NCBI GenBank assembly: GCA_964036195.1
Contig: OZ038453.1
Coordinates: 23,274,352 to 23,338,351 of the forward strand
DNA from: Sphaerolaimus hirsutus
Lineage: Eukaryota; Nematoda; Chromadorea; Monhysterida; Sphaerolaimidae
Direction of reading: 5' to 3'
Length of the DNA: 64,000 nucleotides
Position numbers and translations under genes: made by a program. The stretch's first letter is position 1, and each line of letters opens with the position of its first letter. Below the pieces are notes generated by a model. It saw nothing but the letters and a program-made list of their open reading frames with translations. It ran no database searches and had not been told where the DNA came from. Positions 11,532 to 26,100 of the stretch are shown piece by piece.

Positions 11532-11805
11532 CAGGGTTGGTTTTAGTAAAATTATTTTTACTGAAACTGCAGTAAAATTGTAAATAAATTATATTTTATT
11601 TTTATTTTTTCTTCAATTTTCCATTTTATTTTTATTTTTTTATTCTTCAATTTTCCATTTTATTATTATTTTATTATTATTTTATTTTTATTTTTTATTC
11701 TTTGTGACCAGGATTAGTTTTTGTGAAATTCTTTTTACTAAAATTGTAGTAAAATTGTATAAAAATTGTATTTGATTTTTTTTTTCTGAGATTTTGCCAA
11801 CCCTG
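11532..11805. mobile_element. hAT-type MITE, CAGGGTTGG ends, 8-bp TSD
   Basis: CAGGGTTGG and CCAACCCTG close a T-rich interior of ATTTTTATTTT repeats. CTGCCAAG flanks it at 11524-11531 and 11806-11813. No coding capacity. Confidence 0.85.
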
Positions 11806-11869
11806 CTGCCAAGTAAAACCAATAATTATCCAAAATTTAGTTGACACAATTTTTGATGTCAACTAGTGT

Positions 11870-12813
11870 CAGGGGTATTCTAGTTTTTGGCCCTCCTGGG
11901 TGTTGGATAGATAGCAAATCACTCCTCCGGAGGGATAGATAGCTGAAAATTTTTCTGGGGGGGGGGGGTTCGCGGGGGCTCAATATATAGGCATAGAAGG
12001 GAGGAAAAGGAGAAAAATTGCTGAAAGTAGGTGAAAAATGGCTAAAAATGGGTATATAAGGACATATAGTACTAAAAATAGCTCAAAATAGGCAGTTAGA
12101 TGCACGAACTAGTGATTTTGGAGGTGAAAATCTATATATAGGTATGAAAATAGCGATTTTGAGCGAAAATTAGGGTATAGTTTCCCAAAAATCGCTCCAG
12201 ATAGGTAGATAGCTGGCCGATTGGGGGGAGGGGTTTAGGGGATAGTAGCCCAAAATTTTGCCTCCGGGATAGATAGATAGCTGAGCGGCCTCTGGAATAG
12301 ATAGATCAGGGGTCTCGAATGGGGGGGGTTGGGGGGGGGGTTACCCCCCCCCCCCCAAACCGCCCAGCTATCTATCTATCCCGGAGGCCGCTCAGCTATC
12401 TACCTATCTGGAGCGATTTTTCAGAAACTATACCCCAATTTTCGCTCAAAATCGCTATTTTTCATACCTATATATAGATTTTCACCTGCAAAATCACTGG
12501 TTCATCCGTCTAACTGCCTATTTTCAGCTATTTTAAGTACTATATGCTCTTGTATACCCATTTTGAGCTATTTTACACCTACTTTTAGCGATTTTTCTCC
12601 CTTTTCTCCCTTCTATGCCCCGAAAAAGCCTATATGTCGAACCACCACAACCCCCCCCCAAACCCCCCCCCCCAGAAAATTTTTCAGCTATCTATCCCTC
12701 CGGAGGAGCGATTTGCTATCTATCCAACCACTCGGAGGGTCAAAATTCAAGATACCCCTGAGATAGATAGCTGGGCGATTTGGGGGGGGGGAACCCCCCC
12801 TTTCCTACCCCTG
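11870..12813. mobile_element. Large hAT-type MITE of GATAGATAGCTG repeats, 8-bp TSD
   Basis: Starts CAGGGGTATTCTAG, ends CCTACCCCTG, and is flanked by ACTAGTGT at 11862-11869 and 12814-12821. The two halves are inverted copies carrying CTCCGGAGGGATAGATAGCT, CGATTTTGAGCGAAAAT and long G/C runs. A second end-like CAGGGGTCTCGAATGG at 12308 suggests one element inserted into another. Relatives: 14349-14741, 23765-24172, 30410-30817. Confidence 0.8.
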
Positions 12814-12949
12814 ACTAGTGTGTGTGACAAGATATAATTGATGACAATTTTTGATGTCAACTTTATGACAAGATATAATTAGTTACATTCTCTGTACAAC
12901 ATCAACTTCGGTCAATAGACAATAGTGATTATGTATATTGGATAGGGTT

Positions 12950-13500
12950 GGCACTAGGGTCGAAACGGAATCCCGATCCTGATCCCAAAACATTTCGGGA
13001 TTTGGTGGTCCCGATCCCGATCCTGAAACCTCAATCCTGATCCCGATCCCGAAATCTCAAAAGCCAATCCCGATCCCGATCCTGAAACCTCAATCCTGAT
13101 CCCGATCCCAAAATCTCAAAAGCCAATCCCGATCCCGATCCAGAAACTTACAAAATCACAATCCCGATCCCGAAAAAATTTATACAATCCCGATCCCGAT
13201 CCCAGAAAATTTGGTCAACCTCATTAAATGCCCTTTTTGCATTAATAAATTTTAACCAATGTCCACTTTATGCCTCTTTTCTGGCATCCAGACGTGTTTT
13301 TGAGCCTGTTTTGTGAAAACATTGGCAAAAAAACGTGTATATTAGGATGTTTTCAAAAATGCCATTACCGATCCCGAAAAATGCCAATCCCGATCCCGAA
13401 AGGTCAATCCCGATCCCGAAATCTCAAAAACCAATCCCGATCCCGATACCAAAAGGTCAATCCCGATCCGATCCCGAGATCTCAAAAACCAATCCTCGTT
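12950..13500. mobile_element. Degenerate GATCCCGATCCC-rich element
   Basis: The left end TAGGGTCGAAACGGAATCCC resembles the 10132-10660 family in its outer bases. The interior is the same CCCGATCCCGAT repeat plus the TGCCTCTTTTCTGGCATCCA segment also seen near 28740. The right terminus is not recognisable. Confidence 0.55.
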
Positions 13501-13913
13501 TATCTTTGCATTTCAGCATTTGAGATTTTATCCTATTGCTGAATGTTTCCGCATGAAAAAGTGTACGCATCTTTTGAATGCTGAAATACATGCTGAATTG
13601 ACAAACCGCCTAATTTTCAAGAGTACGGACGATTTGAGTTCAGCAAGTTGTTTTCTATTCAGCATTTAATTCGGCATTTGTCAAAAACGTGCGTATGCCG
13701 AATATTTCGGCTTCAGTGTGCGTAGCGCCATTGATACACAATTGAATGAAAAATGTTGTACTAGCATTGAACGACATAACAATGACATTAGCTAATGTTG
13801 AAGTTTTAACTGCTAAATAATGTATTTCACCGCACTTTTCGAATCAAAAATAGCAACGGTTTGGCATGTAATCAATCACTGACCGCACTTCACAGGAGCA
13901 AAAACATCCACAG

Positions 13914-14168
13914 GGAATGCAGCCCAAAATTATCCCGAATATCCCCATACAATGTTCACATCGAGTTGTAACACCGCCGTGCAAAAAAGTTTGGATGCGC
14001 ACAGCACTGCTCAAGTTGATTCGGACAATTCTAGTCAAATTTTCGTGTCTGGCAAGCTGCCAAGATCTTCCAGTGTTTCTTCAAAACGAAGGAAGACTTT
14101 CAATTTCGGCAGACAGCAGAGTACTTTGAGCAGGACCAGTTGTGAAACCAGGCAGTTTTCGTTTGCTG
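13914..14168 (+). CDS. TSC1: TSC1 exon, Ser-rich middle region
   Basis: Acceptor ATCCACAG precedes 13914; a second AG at 13922 keeps the same phase. The donor is G|GTGGGT at 14168/14169. It encodes about 85 residues including SSSVSSKRRKTFNFGRQQS, a basic Ser-rich stretch typical of hamartin's disordered middle. It enters needing two bases (prior phase 1) and leaves in phase 1, which the next exon completes as Gly. Confidence 0.65.
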
Positions 14169-17100
14169 GTGGGTCGTGTTTTTTATAAAATATTGAAGTT
14201 TTTAAATGTTTTTTTACTTATCTTGCATAACAATGCATTTTTGTGAACGAACAACCGATTCGTGACGTCATCAAAAATGATAAAAAATTGTTGGGTAAAA
14301 TAAAAACGGTTTCAAACATGAAACATTGTAGTTTGTACTCGACTCCGCCCAGGCGTTTAGTGGATTTCGACCCCTCCGAGGATTCATATAATTAGCAAAT
14401 CGCTTCTCCGGAGGGATAGATAGCTGAAAAAATTTTTGGGGTGGGGGGTTCCCGGGGGTTCAATATATAGGCTTTTCCAAGGTATAGAAGGAAAAAAAAT
14501 CGCTAAAAGTAGGTGAAAAACAGCTCAAAATAGGTATATAAGGCACATATAGTGTACAAAATAGCTGAAAATAAACAAACATATGAACTAGCGATTTTGG
14601 AGGGGAAAGACTAGAAAAAGGTATGAAAGTTAGCGATTTTGAGTGAATATCGGCGTGAAATTTCTCAAAAAATCGCTCCAGATAGATAGATAGCTGGCCG
14701 ATTTGGGGGGTAACCCCCCCCCCCCTCCATACTGAACCCGTGACTCCGCTTTTTTCAACATAGTATTTTTTCTGAAAGTGCGTGCATAAGTAACCAGCTC
14801 GCAATTTAGGGCCCACACACGCTAGTTGACATCGCAAATTCGTGTCAACTCAGTGTCAATTAAATAACACAAAAAAAAATTGTTAGAAGCATCACATTTA
14901 AACTAAACAATGAAAATCAAGTGTCATGGTGTAAACTTAACTATGCTCTATCAGATAGGAAAGTCGAAATCGCATAATTCACTAAAATTTAGTTGACACG
15001 AATTCAGTTGACATCCAGCTTGTGTGGCGCCTTATCGACTTAGACATAAGTAACTTCGGATGCATACTTTGCGGTCAACCGAGTATACGTTTCTTCTTAT
15101 TTTCCTCATTTTATGTCCCCATTTTTCCGCAGGTCTGGAACGTTCTCGTTCCTCACAAATCAGCAGTAATTCACTTCTGACTAATCAACAATTTCCTTCG
15201 GATTTCGCAAGTGGCCTTGAGCATCAGGGAAATGTCACTGTGATAGCTGTGGATAAACCGGTCATTAAGGAAAATGGTTTGTTTTTTTAAGGATTATTTT
15301 TTGGTTTTGATTTTGTCTTTTTAAGGCGCTGTTCAGACCAAAATTTTGATTTTTGATTATTGTTTTGGAATGAAAATTAAATATTTTTTTCCGAAATAAA
15401 AGGGTTTTTTTTCAAGGGTGGAATTCAAAAGGGCGGAATTAAAAACGGGGGCGGAATCCAAAAACGTTCGAACTGCCCTTGATTTCAATTCCGCATATGA
15501 AACGTTCGAACACTTTGCACGATGGCGGAATTGTCCCGGATTGTGCATGGGTGGAATTATTTCAGACAGGTAGGGAAGTGCAAAATGTCTGAACCGCCCT
15601 TGGAATTCCACCTTGGTGGAACGCAAAAACATCCGAACCGCCCTTGACAATTTTGAGTTTGCAGTGCGCCATCTAGGCAAGAAAACATTGGGACACTTTC
15701 TAGAGGGTGGAATTCAGTTTCGGTTTACACAAATATGCCACACGGTGAACTTCAATATCTTTTAAACAAGTGGATATCATTAAAAAATTTCTTTATTCAT
15801 TTTTGAAGACAAAGCCTACATCTACCTATAAAAATTTTTTCACAAATATATTTGGTAAGATAAATAAGATGTGCTTCTCATAACAACCTTCTCTAAAGGG
15901 CGTATCTATTAAGTCAAGGGTGGAATTGAAAGTGTCCCACTGTTTTTGAAACGTTTTGTTATGATATGCAAATGGACAAAAACTGTGAATTCATCCGGAT
16001 TCGTGTGAATTTCATCCGAATGCCCTAAAAATGCCACATTTTTCCTAAATAAAAATGTTCGAACCGCCCTTGGAGTTCTGCCTTGGTGGAACTAAAAAAC
16101 GTTCGAACCGCCCTTGAAAATTTTGAGTGTGCGGTGCGCCAATTTGATATGGACTCGGTTGGTTGGGCAATCCAGGACAAGTGTCGGGCACAAGTTCGTA
16201 CCGATTACAGAAATGGATTTTTGAGCGGGGGGGGCTGCTTGTTTACGGAGGCCGGCGAACGGGGGGCTCCAGCCCCCCCCCCCCCGCCCCCCTGAATACG
16301 GCCCTGATGTGCGGTGAATTGGTATTTATGAGAATACGACTTTTTTGATAATTGTGTGTATATCAATTATCCGTATTGTATTGACTTTCAATAATCCGTA
16401 TTGTAACTAGGGTTGGAAAAAAAACGTTTTTTTTAAAAAGCTCCCAGATATGACCTTGTGTCAACATATATAGGTATATCAGACAGTGGCAATACTATGT
16501 GATGTTATATATGACCATATAATGGCTGTGGAGCCATGGGATAGCATTATAAGTGGTGATTTGTGTCAAAAATATCCATTTTTCGTCGACATATTGTTCG
16601 TAGATCGCCTTATAGTCGAATGTTCGTGACTTCAGGTAAAGTTTGGCACGGAATAGTGATCAAACAAGGTTATAAAAGGAGGTTGTTACTTTGGGAGTGA
16701 AGTTACACACTGTTGAGGTACATGGAAGCACATTACCTCAATAGTATATAGTACAGCAACATATGACGGCTTATTAACCCATGGTAGCACATAGAAATGG
16801 ATACTTTGATACTAAAAATGCCACAAAACCAATGAAAACAACCACCAATGTCAATTTGTGTGTGAAATTGCGCGGTTGCGCGCAAAAAATTTTGCAAAAT
16901 ACCTAGTGCTTAGTACTAAAAATTTCGGTCGATGTTTTTTTAAAAAAAAAAAAACATTTCGGATGTCATGTTTTTTTTTAAAAAAAACGTTGTTTTTTAA
17001 AAAAAAACGTTTAAAAAAAAACATCGGCCAACCCTAATTGTAACAAATGTATTTCGCTATGAGAAATGTTACATTGCTATTTAAAAGACTCATCATTTTT

Positions 17101-20100
17101 CCCGGGTGAACACTATCAAACATCAACCAAAAATCCCCAAAAGTTTTTCCAAAAAAATCATAAATATATTGTTTTTTAATCTTGTATTTTTCAATTTCAG
17201 CAAGTGGAACAAATTCAGTTGACCAGAAATTATTTTGCAGTCGGACATCGCCAGCGAGCAGTTTGGCGCAGCAACGACCGCGCGCTTCATTGGCACGTTT
17301 TTTACTATTTTTCATTTCTTTTAATCAGTAAAAAGCTATAAAAATTGGAAATTTTGAGGCAAAATTTCAGTTAAAGTTTTTCAACATTCGCGCCAAATAC
17401 CGTATTTCCTCGAAATACCCACCCCCCCTCGTTTGACCACCCCCCTCTCGAGACCACTATGAAACAATCACCCCCCTCGAAATACCCCCCCCACATTGAG
17501 TGTAAAGAGAACGTACATAACAAATGCTGCAGTTTGCGTTCTGCGTAGTGCAGAATACACGTTAAAACAATGTCGGAAACACATTAGAACAGTGTTTATA
17601 CCATCTACGTACTGATATTAGTCTACAAGAGTCTATACATGTCAGTTATTGATGCATTTTTCTACCCCTGCGCACATCACAAACAACGATTCTGTACTAC
17701 CATTTCAAAAAACTTCTGGCGAAATTATACCCCCCCCTCGAAATACCCCCCCCCACCCGTTTACCCCCCCCCCCCCTCTCTCGGGAGCACTATGAAACAA
17801 TCACCCCCCGGGGGGTCTTTCGAGGAAATACGGTAGCTAGAGAGCTGGGCGATTGGGTGGGCAGTTCACGGGATAGCACAAATATTCATCCGGGATGGCC
17901 AGTTTGTTTGGCGATTGGGACATACCCAATTAAGAAATTTGGGGTTATTTTGAAACCATTGAATATCACTACTTCAGGGTTTAGCGGGAACTATAAAAAC
18001 TGCACTTCTGGTGTACCACCTGCGCGGGCATTTCTTAACAGTAAAATTACGGTACGCAGTCCACACCGCAGACCGAAGAGGCCACCGAAGCCACCGAAGC
18101 GCTAAGTTCCGGTTCCGGTCAATCCGACCACCAACCCTGCACTAGCTCAAATCAAAATCAAAATTCCGAGAATGAAGTTTTTGGAGCGACAATGGCCGAT
18201 GGCGGTCGACATTTTGTCGATTTGCAGAGAGTGGCTGAGATTCAGAAAATGGAATTGGAAAAGTGCCAAGGGGGTGATAGGGAGATTGAGGTTGCGTTTG
18301 GTAAGAAAGGTGAGTTTTTGGGCATTTTTTGGGATTGGGGTGCGTGTGGAGGGGTCTACCGCAAATCATCGAATAAGACCCCCCTTGAATACCCCCCCCC
18401 CTCCTTGAATACCCCCCCCTCCTCCTTAAATACCCACCCAACCTTGTTCGACAGGTGAGGAAAAATATTAGGTTGAAATAAAGTTCTGTCAGTTTCTAGA
18501 AACGAAGCCGGGCGGAGCATAAAAGCACAGACTGACAGAACTTTCTTTCCAACCTAGTACCCCACCTTTGAATACCTCACCCCTGAAAACGATACCACAG
18601 AAATTAAAGAACCCACTGATAAGCAAAATAAAATGCCCACTGAAGGCTAACTAAACTCAAAGTTTCTTCAAAAATCTCTTCAAAAAACTCAAAGTTTCTT
18701 CAAAGAAAAAGTTTCTTCAAAATTCTAAAAAAAACTTTTAAAAAGTATCACCCCCCCACTCAGCCACGCACACAGTTCCGTGCAACGAGTCGCCTTACAA
18801 CAACAATGACGATATTACCGTAACTGACGAATTAAAAGCGGCTACCGTAACCCCCGGCGAGGCGACGCGAGAAAATGACGCACACGCGAATATTCACACT
18901 GCAGTTGATGCGTATATAAGGGGGGTTAATAGGGCCAGATTCCATTCGCAGTGCTGGGCTCAGGTGGGTACATTTTTATTTATAATAAACTGGTGCAAAT
19001 TCCGGAAGTGGGGAATTAAAAAAACTATTTTGAAGTGAGAAATGAAAAAATAAAAAATATTTTTTTACTTTTTTGACTTTTCACTTATAAGTTTAGTGTT
19101 TCTTTCAACTTGATTTCGTTCTCACATCTAAAATGGTTTTCTACTTCTCCACCAGTGGAATTGACCCCTGATTAGGGTTGGCCGATGTTTTTTTTTAAAC
19201 GTTTTATTTTATTTTTTAAACGTTGTTTTTTTAAAAACACGAGTTTCGAAACGTTTTTTTTTCTTTCAAAAAACATCAGCCGAAATTTTTAGTATTAGGG
19301 TGTAAACTAAGTATAGTGATGATTTTTTGTAATTTCATACATATGTACATTCATGAGCCCCATTCTGTCGTACGTTGGCCGATTTTGATGCCTTTCGAGT
19401 ATGTTGGGGTTTTGGGTCTGGGCTATGACGGATTGTTTTGGTTTGCTCGAATAATCCCCCAGTCCCGAGATAAGGGGGGTTTATAAAAAGGTGGTCATTT
19501 CTGCCAATTTGGAATTTGGTCAAAGTCAATGTACACACTGTTTACATTTGATCACAACTTAAAATTCGAGGGTTGATTTCACGGGCTTTTGTAATGTTTT
19601 TGATACTTCCATTTCTGCATAGATGCAATAAAAAATGTGTGGGACCGAAAACCGTTTTATCCAAACAGCTTTTTTAATTTCAAATCTTGCAATTATGATT
19701 GTGCAAACTCTGTAAAGTATCAATATCACGCTCAAAAAGTCAAAATATTGCAGCCGCCTATTTCCCTCGCGGATCTGGGCCAAAGTTCAACTGATTTTGA
19801 AGATAATCATTTTCCGCCAATCTCTGGATTTTGCGCCGATGAGACTGGTGAAGGGGAAAATGCGAATTTAAAAATGGATTTTTCGATGGGATCCGATGAT
19901 GCCCCGGCTACAAGGTTTTTTTTTGTATTTATTTTGAACAGTAATTCTTTGATCAATTGTAAAATTACCCAGGTCGCAGTCCGCAGCCTGAAAAGTGTAA
20001 TTTAAAGTGTCAAATGTCTGTAAAATGTCACACAAATTTGTCAAATGTCAAAAGTTCAGTAGTGGAATATTGAAATTTCTTATTTTAAGTGACAAAGAAC

Positions 20101-23100
20101 ATGGCATTTAACACTTGGCATTTAACATTTAACATGACATCTAACACGGGGTGCGGGACTGCTCCCAAGGGGCAATTACTTCTGGGGGTGTGTCGGTGCA
20201 CAAGTAAAAACCCAGTGCACAAGTAGCAAAAGTAGTAGAAGGGCGCCATGGTACGGCGTACTTTGGCGCCCTCAAATGGCGCCATTCCATCACTAATCAT
20301 GTGTATATTTGTTGTTTTTGGAGGGGGGGTCGCAGGGGTTCAATATATGGGGTTTTTCAAGCTTTAGAAGGAAAAAAGGGAGAAAATTCGCTAGATACAT
20401 ATGTAGATAGCTGGAGCGTTTGGGGGGTAACCCTACCCCCTTCCAACCCCCGACGCCATTACTTCTCACTTATATTTTTCTACTTCTCCACTTGCGGAAT
20501 TGGTGCCTTTTTCTTCTTTTTTATTTTTTTATTTTTTTCAACAGAAAACGTTCCCGTTCGTGCCCGGCGCCGATGTATTCCGCTCTGCGAATTGCAGTTT
20601 TACAAACCGACGCAATCGACGGTGGCGATTCGATTCATCAGCCAGTTGGGATACAGGTAAAGGGGTGTTCACACGGGTTTATTTACTAGGGGTCAACTAG
20701 TTTTGATAATTTGTAATTTCTATCTCCTGGCGGCAGTTCCGAGCCCTGTAAAGAGTGAAATGTTATGTAAAAAGTCCTACTAAGTGTCAATTCTCATGAA
20801 AAATGTAAATTACAGTGTCAAATGTTATGTAAAACGTCATGCAAAGTAGGGATGGCTGAAAAAAGTTTTTTTCCTATGACAGGTTTTTTTTTAAATCGAC
20901 GTTTTTCAAAACCGGTTTTATTTATAAAAAAAAAACGTTTTTTTCTTCAAAAGCTCCCAGATATGGTCATGAGTCAACATATACAGGTAAATCAGACAGG
21001 TGACAATACTTGTGATGTTAAATATAGCCATAGAATGGCTGTAGTGTCATGGGATAGCATTATAAGTGGTGATTTCTATCAAAAATATGTTTTATGTCGA
21101 CTTATTATGGATATCGCCTTTTGTCGAACATTCGTGATTTCAAGTGACAGTTGGGTATGGAAACGTGCTTAAATAAGGATTTAAGAGCAGGCTAACACTT
21201 TGGCAGTGGTGTTCACACTGCACAAGTGTGTAGGGGCACATTGGCTGTATATTATATATTTACTGCACTAGAACATCGTGGCTTATTATGACAAATAGCA
21301 CAAACAAATGGAAGCTTTTACACTAAAAATGCCTCAAAACCAATGAAAACCACCACAAATGGTAAATTACAGGTGAAATTGCGCGCTTGCGCGCAAAAAA
21401 ATTGCTAAATACCTAGTGCTTAGTACTAAAACTTTATGGTCGGGTTTTAAAAAAAAAACAACGTTTTTTATTTAAAATAACCCTTGGCATTCCCTAATGC
21501 AAAGTGTAATTTGTCATTGCAACTGACACCGTACATTTCTTACGACAATTGGCACTTTGTTAGACATGTGTCATACTAATTTACACTTTGCATGACAAAT
21601 TGACATTTTACTTTACATCTATCATGATCATTGACACTTTTCATGACATTTGACAATTTATTTTACACTTGACAGGGCTTCAGACTGCCCCCAGAACATG
21701 TTCCCTTCTTTACATAAGCAAAAATTCCAGTTGACAAGCTGCGATCCCGCAAAAAGTACCGCCAAAAATCCAAATGCCACCGAAGGATCGATCCCGTTGG
21801 AGAAAGAATTTCCCACCATTTCTGGCCCAGTGCCAACTGCTCCGCCTATTGGAAGTGGGCGGAGTTCAAATCAGACATCTAATAGCGTGTTTTATGACGC
21901 AATTTTTAGCCAATTGAGGGACAGTGAAAATATATTTGGCGTGCAAAGTGGTGCAATTGAAAGGTGGGTACAGTTTTTTGAACTTTTTATATTGATCGGA
22001 CAGTTCCACATCCTGTAAAATGTCAAATTTCATATAAAATGTCAATTAAAACGATAATAATAAAAACGTCCTGTTTTAACATCCTGTCCAAAAGTTAACC
22101 TGTTAACATTTTGTATGACAAGACTAGGGTTGGCCGATGTTTTTTTTAAACGTTTTTTTTTTAAAAAGACATGACGTCCGAAATGTTTTTTTTTTTTTTA
22201 AAAACATCGGCCGAAATTTTTAGTACTAAGCACTAGGTATTTTGCAAAATTTTTGCGCGCAAGCGCGCAATTTCACACACAAATTGACATTGGTGGTTGT
22301 TTTCATTGGTTTTGTTGCATTTTTAGTATCACAACATCCATTTCTATGTGCTACCATGGGTGAATAAGCCGACATATGTTGCTGTAATATATAATATTGA
22401 GGTAATGTGCTTCCATGTACCTCCACAGTGTGTAACTTCACTCCCAAAGTGACAACCTCCTTTTATAACCTTGTTTGATCACCATTCCGTGCCAAACTTT
22501 ACCTGAAGTCACGAACATTCGACTATAAGGCGATATACGAACGATATGTCGACGAAAAATGGATATTTTTGACACAAATCACCACTTATAATGCTATCCC
22601 ATGGCTCCACAGCCATTATATGGTCATATTTAACATCACAGAGTATTGCCAGTGTCTGATATACCTATATATGTTGACACTAGGTCATATCTGGGAGCTT
22701 TTTAAAAAAAACGTTGTTTTTTTAAAAAACGTTGTTTGTTTTTTTTAAACATCGAGTTAAAAAAAAACGTTTTTTTCCAACCCTAGACAAGACAATTGAC
22801 AAATTTGTATGACATTAATTTACATGACACTTGACACTTACTTACTTTACACTTTACAGCGTGCGGGACTGGCATGGGACAGGTTGAAAAAACCGTTTAA
22901 AAACCTGCCAACCCTATTTCACATAAAATACTAAATAAACGATCTTCGAAATCAGAATTTTTCTCAGCAAACCAACGAAAATCGTGCAACCCGCAATAAT
23001 GTCAAATGTTTTGTCAGAATATTTTCGTTCGAGTCAAAAATTGAGACAAATACTCGAGTATCAAAGTCAGAAAAATTCGGATGGATTTATATCTATGGAA

Positions 23101-26100
23101 ATGGATGTTTTGGCACATGTCCAGCCGCCGCAAAATTTGAAAGGGGAAGCCCTGGTTTGTTGTTATTTATGTAAATATTTTGTGATTTCTGATATTGGGT
23201 TTTGAAAATCTGATTTTAACGGTTTTACTTAATGAAATAATTATACTGTAATTTTATAAAACTATATTCAAATTGTATTTGCAAAAATTTGGGTTGCATT
23301 GCGGCTATACAATAATTCGGTTTAAACCAAAGCATGTGCCTAGATTGAAGTGACAAAAAAAGTGCTAAAATAAGTAGAAAGTAACATACCAACAAAACAT
23401 AAATATATTCAAGAATAATAAGACACAAGTAAATTTATAAATGGAAAAATTGTAAGTACACTTACCACGTTTCTCGTCTCTTTAGGCCTTAAATTTTGCG
23501 GAATTCCGGATTTATCTACATTTTATAACTTTTATTTTTACAACACAAAAACGTGTCAAAAAAACTTCCGTCTTTTAGGTTGACTATCTGCAAAATGAGT
23601 GCTGCATGTTGAAACAATTGTTGGCATATGAAACTCTGAGTAGTCAAATGGCACAAAACAGGGCCAGGGCACTTTTTGGTTTGTTTTTTTAATTATTGTA
23701 GTTTTTTGGATTCACAGGATCTCAAATTGATTTGCATGTGCAAATAGGGGATTTTGTAAGTACCAGGGGTATCTTGGATTTCGACCCTCCGAGTGGTTGG
23801 AAAGATAGCAAATCGCTCCTCCGGAGGGATAGATAGCTGAAAAATTTTCTGGGGTGGGGGGGTTGGGGGGTTGTGGTGGTTCGATATATGGGCGTTTTCG
23901 GGGTATAGCAGGAAGAAAAGGGAGAAAAATCGCTAAAAGTAGGTGTAAAATAGCTAAAAAATGGTATACAAGAGCATTTAGTACTAAAAACAGCTGAAAA
24001 TAGACAAATAGGAACCAGAACTATGATTTTGGAAGTGAAATTCTATTAAAAGGTATGAAAAATAGCGATTTTGAGCGAAAATTGGGGTATAGTTTCTCAA
24101 AAATTGCTCCAGATAGGTAGATAGCTGGGCGGTTTGGGGGGGGGGGTAACCCCCCCCCCATTCGAGATCTCTGGTATGTACCCACATTCAATTAAGTGTA
24201 AATGCTATTCAAAAATTTGGTGCATGCTGATTGGTCAGTGACCCTGCACCAGTTGACAATCACAGCGGATGTCAACTGGGTCCACTGTATTCATTTCACA
24301 AATCATTCATTCCACTGTATTCATTGGGTCCCCGAACCAGGGGTTCAGTAGGGGGGGTTACCCCCCCCCCCCCCCAAATCCGCCAGCTATCTATCTATCC
24401 CGGAGGCCCGCTCAGCTATCTATCTATCCCGGAGGCAAATTTTTTGGCTACTATCCCCTAACCCCCCCCCCCCCAATCGTCCAGCTATCTATCTATCTAG
24501 AGCGATTTTTGAAAAAATTTCGCTCAAAATCGCTAATTTTCGTACATTTTTATAGTTTTTCACCCCCAAGACACCTCCTTCAAGTGAAAAAAAACAGTGA
24601 AAAATAGCCATTTTTCACTGTTTTTCACTTGACACTTTTTCAAGTGATTTTCAGATATGAGTGAAGTGAAAAAAGTTCACTAATGTCATTGCGCAGCGTT
24701 TTTCACTTCACTCATATCTGAAAATCACTTGGAAAAGTGTCAAGTGAAAAAAACGGGCAAATGTGCGTAACGGGCAGATGTGCGTATCAGTGCACCCCCT
24801 TGGCATTAAACCAGTTGACGCATTGTAGGCATATTCGTTGGACATATTTTAACTGGTCTATATTTGTCGATTTAAAAAAATATATTATTTTATAGAAATT
24901 CCTTCGCAGCGCGCCTAAAACAGTGTCAAATAACGTCCGATCAACTTTCGGCCTCGCGGGCTGAAAATCACAAATTGCAGACTTTAGTAACAATGTTGAC
25001 TACCGGTTTGAGTGAATTGAGAGCGGAGAAAATTCGCACTGGCTCTGAGCATAGGCAGAGAATTTGCGAAATTAATTTGTTTGTGAAAAAATTGAAACAG
25101 GAAAGGGACACTTTGATGGCAAAATTGACCATTGCAGAGGTTTGCGTAGGAATTTTACGTTTGATGGAGTTTAAGCAAAACTTTTTAGTTTTTGGACTAT
25201 AAATTTAGATATTAGCTACAATTTCACGAAATTAGGGGGGGAAATTTCTCGCAAATGGCCCTGGTTATTACCACACTGGTTTTCACCCAAAATTTCTGGC
25301 AGTTAGGAGAACTCTAATCAATTTTGAACGCATTTTAGTTTATCAGAATGGGGTGTCTGTCAGCTATTTACTGTTGATGGAGGTTAGAAAAGTCATTCCG
25401 GTAAACTCGAATGCGTTAAAAGCTGATTTCTGAGTTTTCGGGATTATGCAGAAAACTGGTGTGTGTTGGGACAAAGGTGGGCTTACTTTTATTTAATTCC
25501 ATTTAGGAGTCTTTCACTTTGCACGCATGGTTCACGCTGGAAGTTTGCCAACGATATTTAACACCTACGATTTTGGTGAAAAGACGAAAGAACTCACTGC
25601 TGTTTTGACGTTTTACATCAACGTTTTCACAACAATAAACTTTGTCATATTTTCACAAAAATCGCATGATCTAATTATGATTGGCGCGCTTCCAACGTGA
25701 GGCATAAATAACTGCGCGTGCATGGTGTTACGTCACTGGAGTATCGTTGGCAAGCGATTTTTTAAGTGATTTTTTTAAATCCGATTTTTTTTAAATCGCA
25801 GCGCACCCGTACCGATTTTTTTTTAATCGCTGGCAAAAATTTAGGTAGGTAAAATGCACTAGGTAAAATGGCAAATTTTGGCGTGCAAGCGCGCCGTTTC
25901 ATGGAAAGCAAATACACTGGTTGCTTTTTTAATGGCTTTTAGAGCAAATTTGGTGATGTATCATCGCATCTGTGTGCTTTTAAGCATATATTAGGGATCA
26001 AAACCCGCCACGCACAGATGCCCGTTACGCACACAACTGGGGCTGTGTGCGTAACGGGCCCTGTGCGTGGCGGGTTTCTGTAAAATTTGTGTAAAACTTT

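Noticed and set aside
20301-20544. Upstream extension of the TSC1 exon at 20545 in two other frames
   Set aside because: Only the frame starting after CAACAG completes the split Arg codon and joins the next exon in phase; the others read through a MITE fragment.
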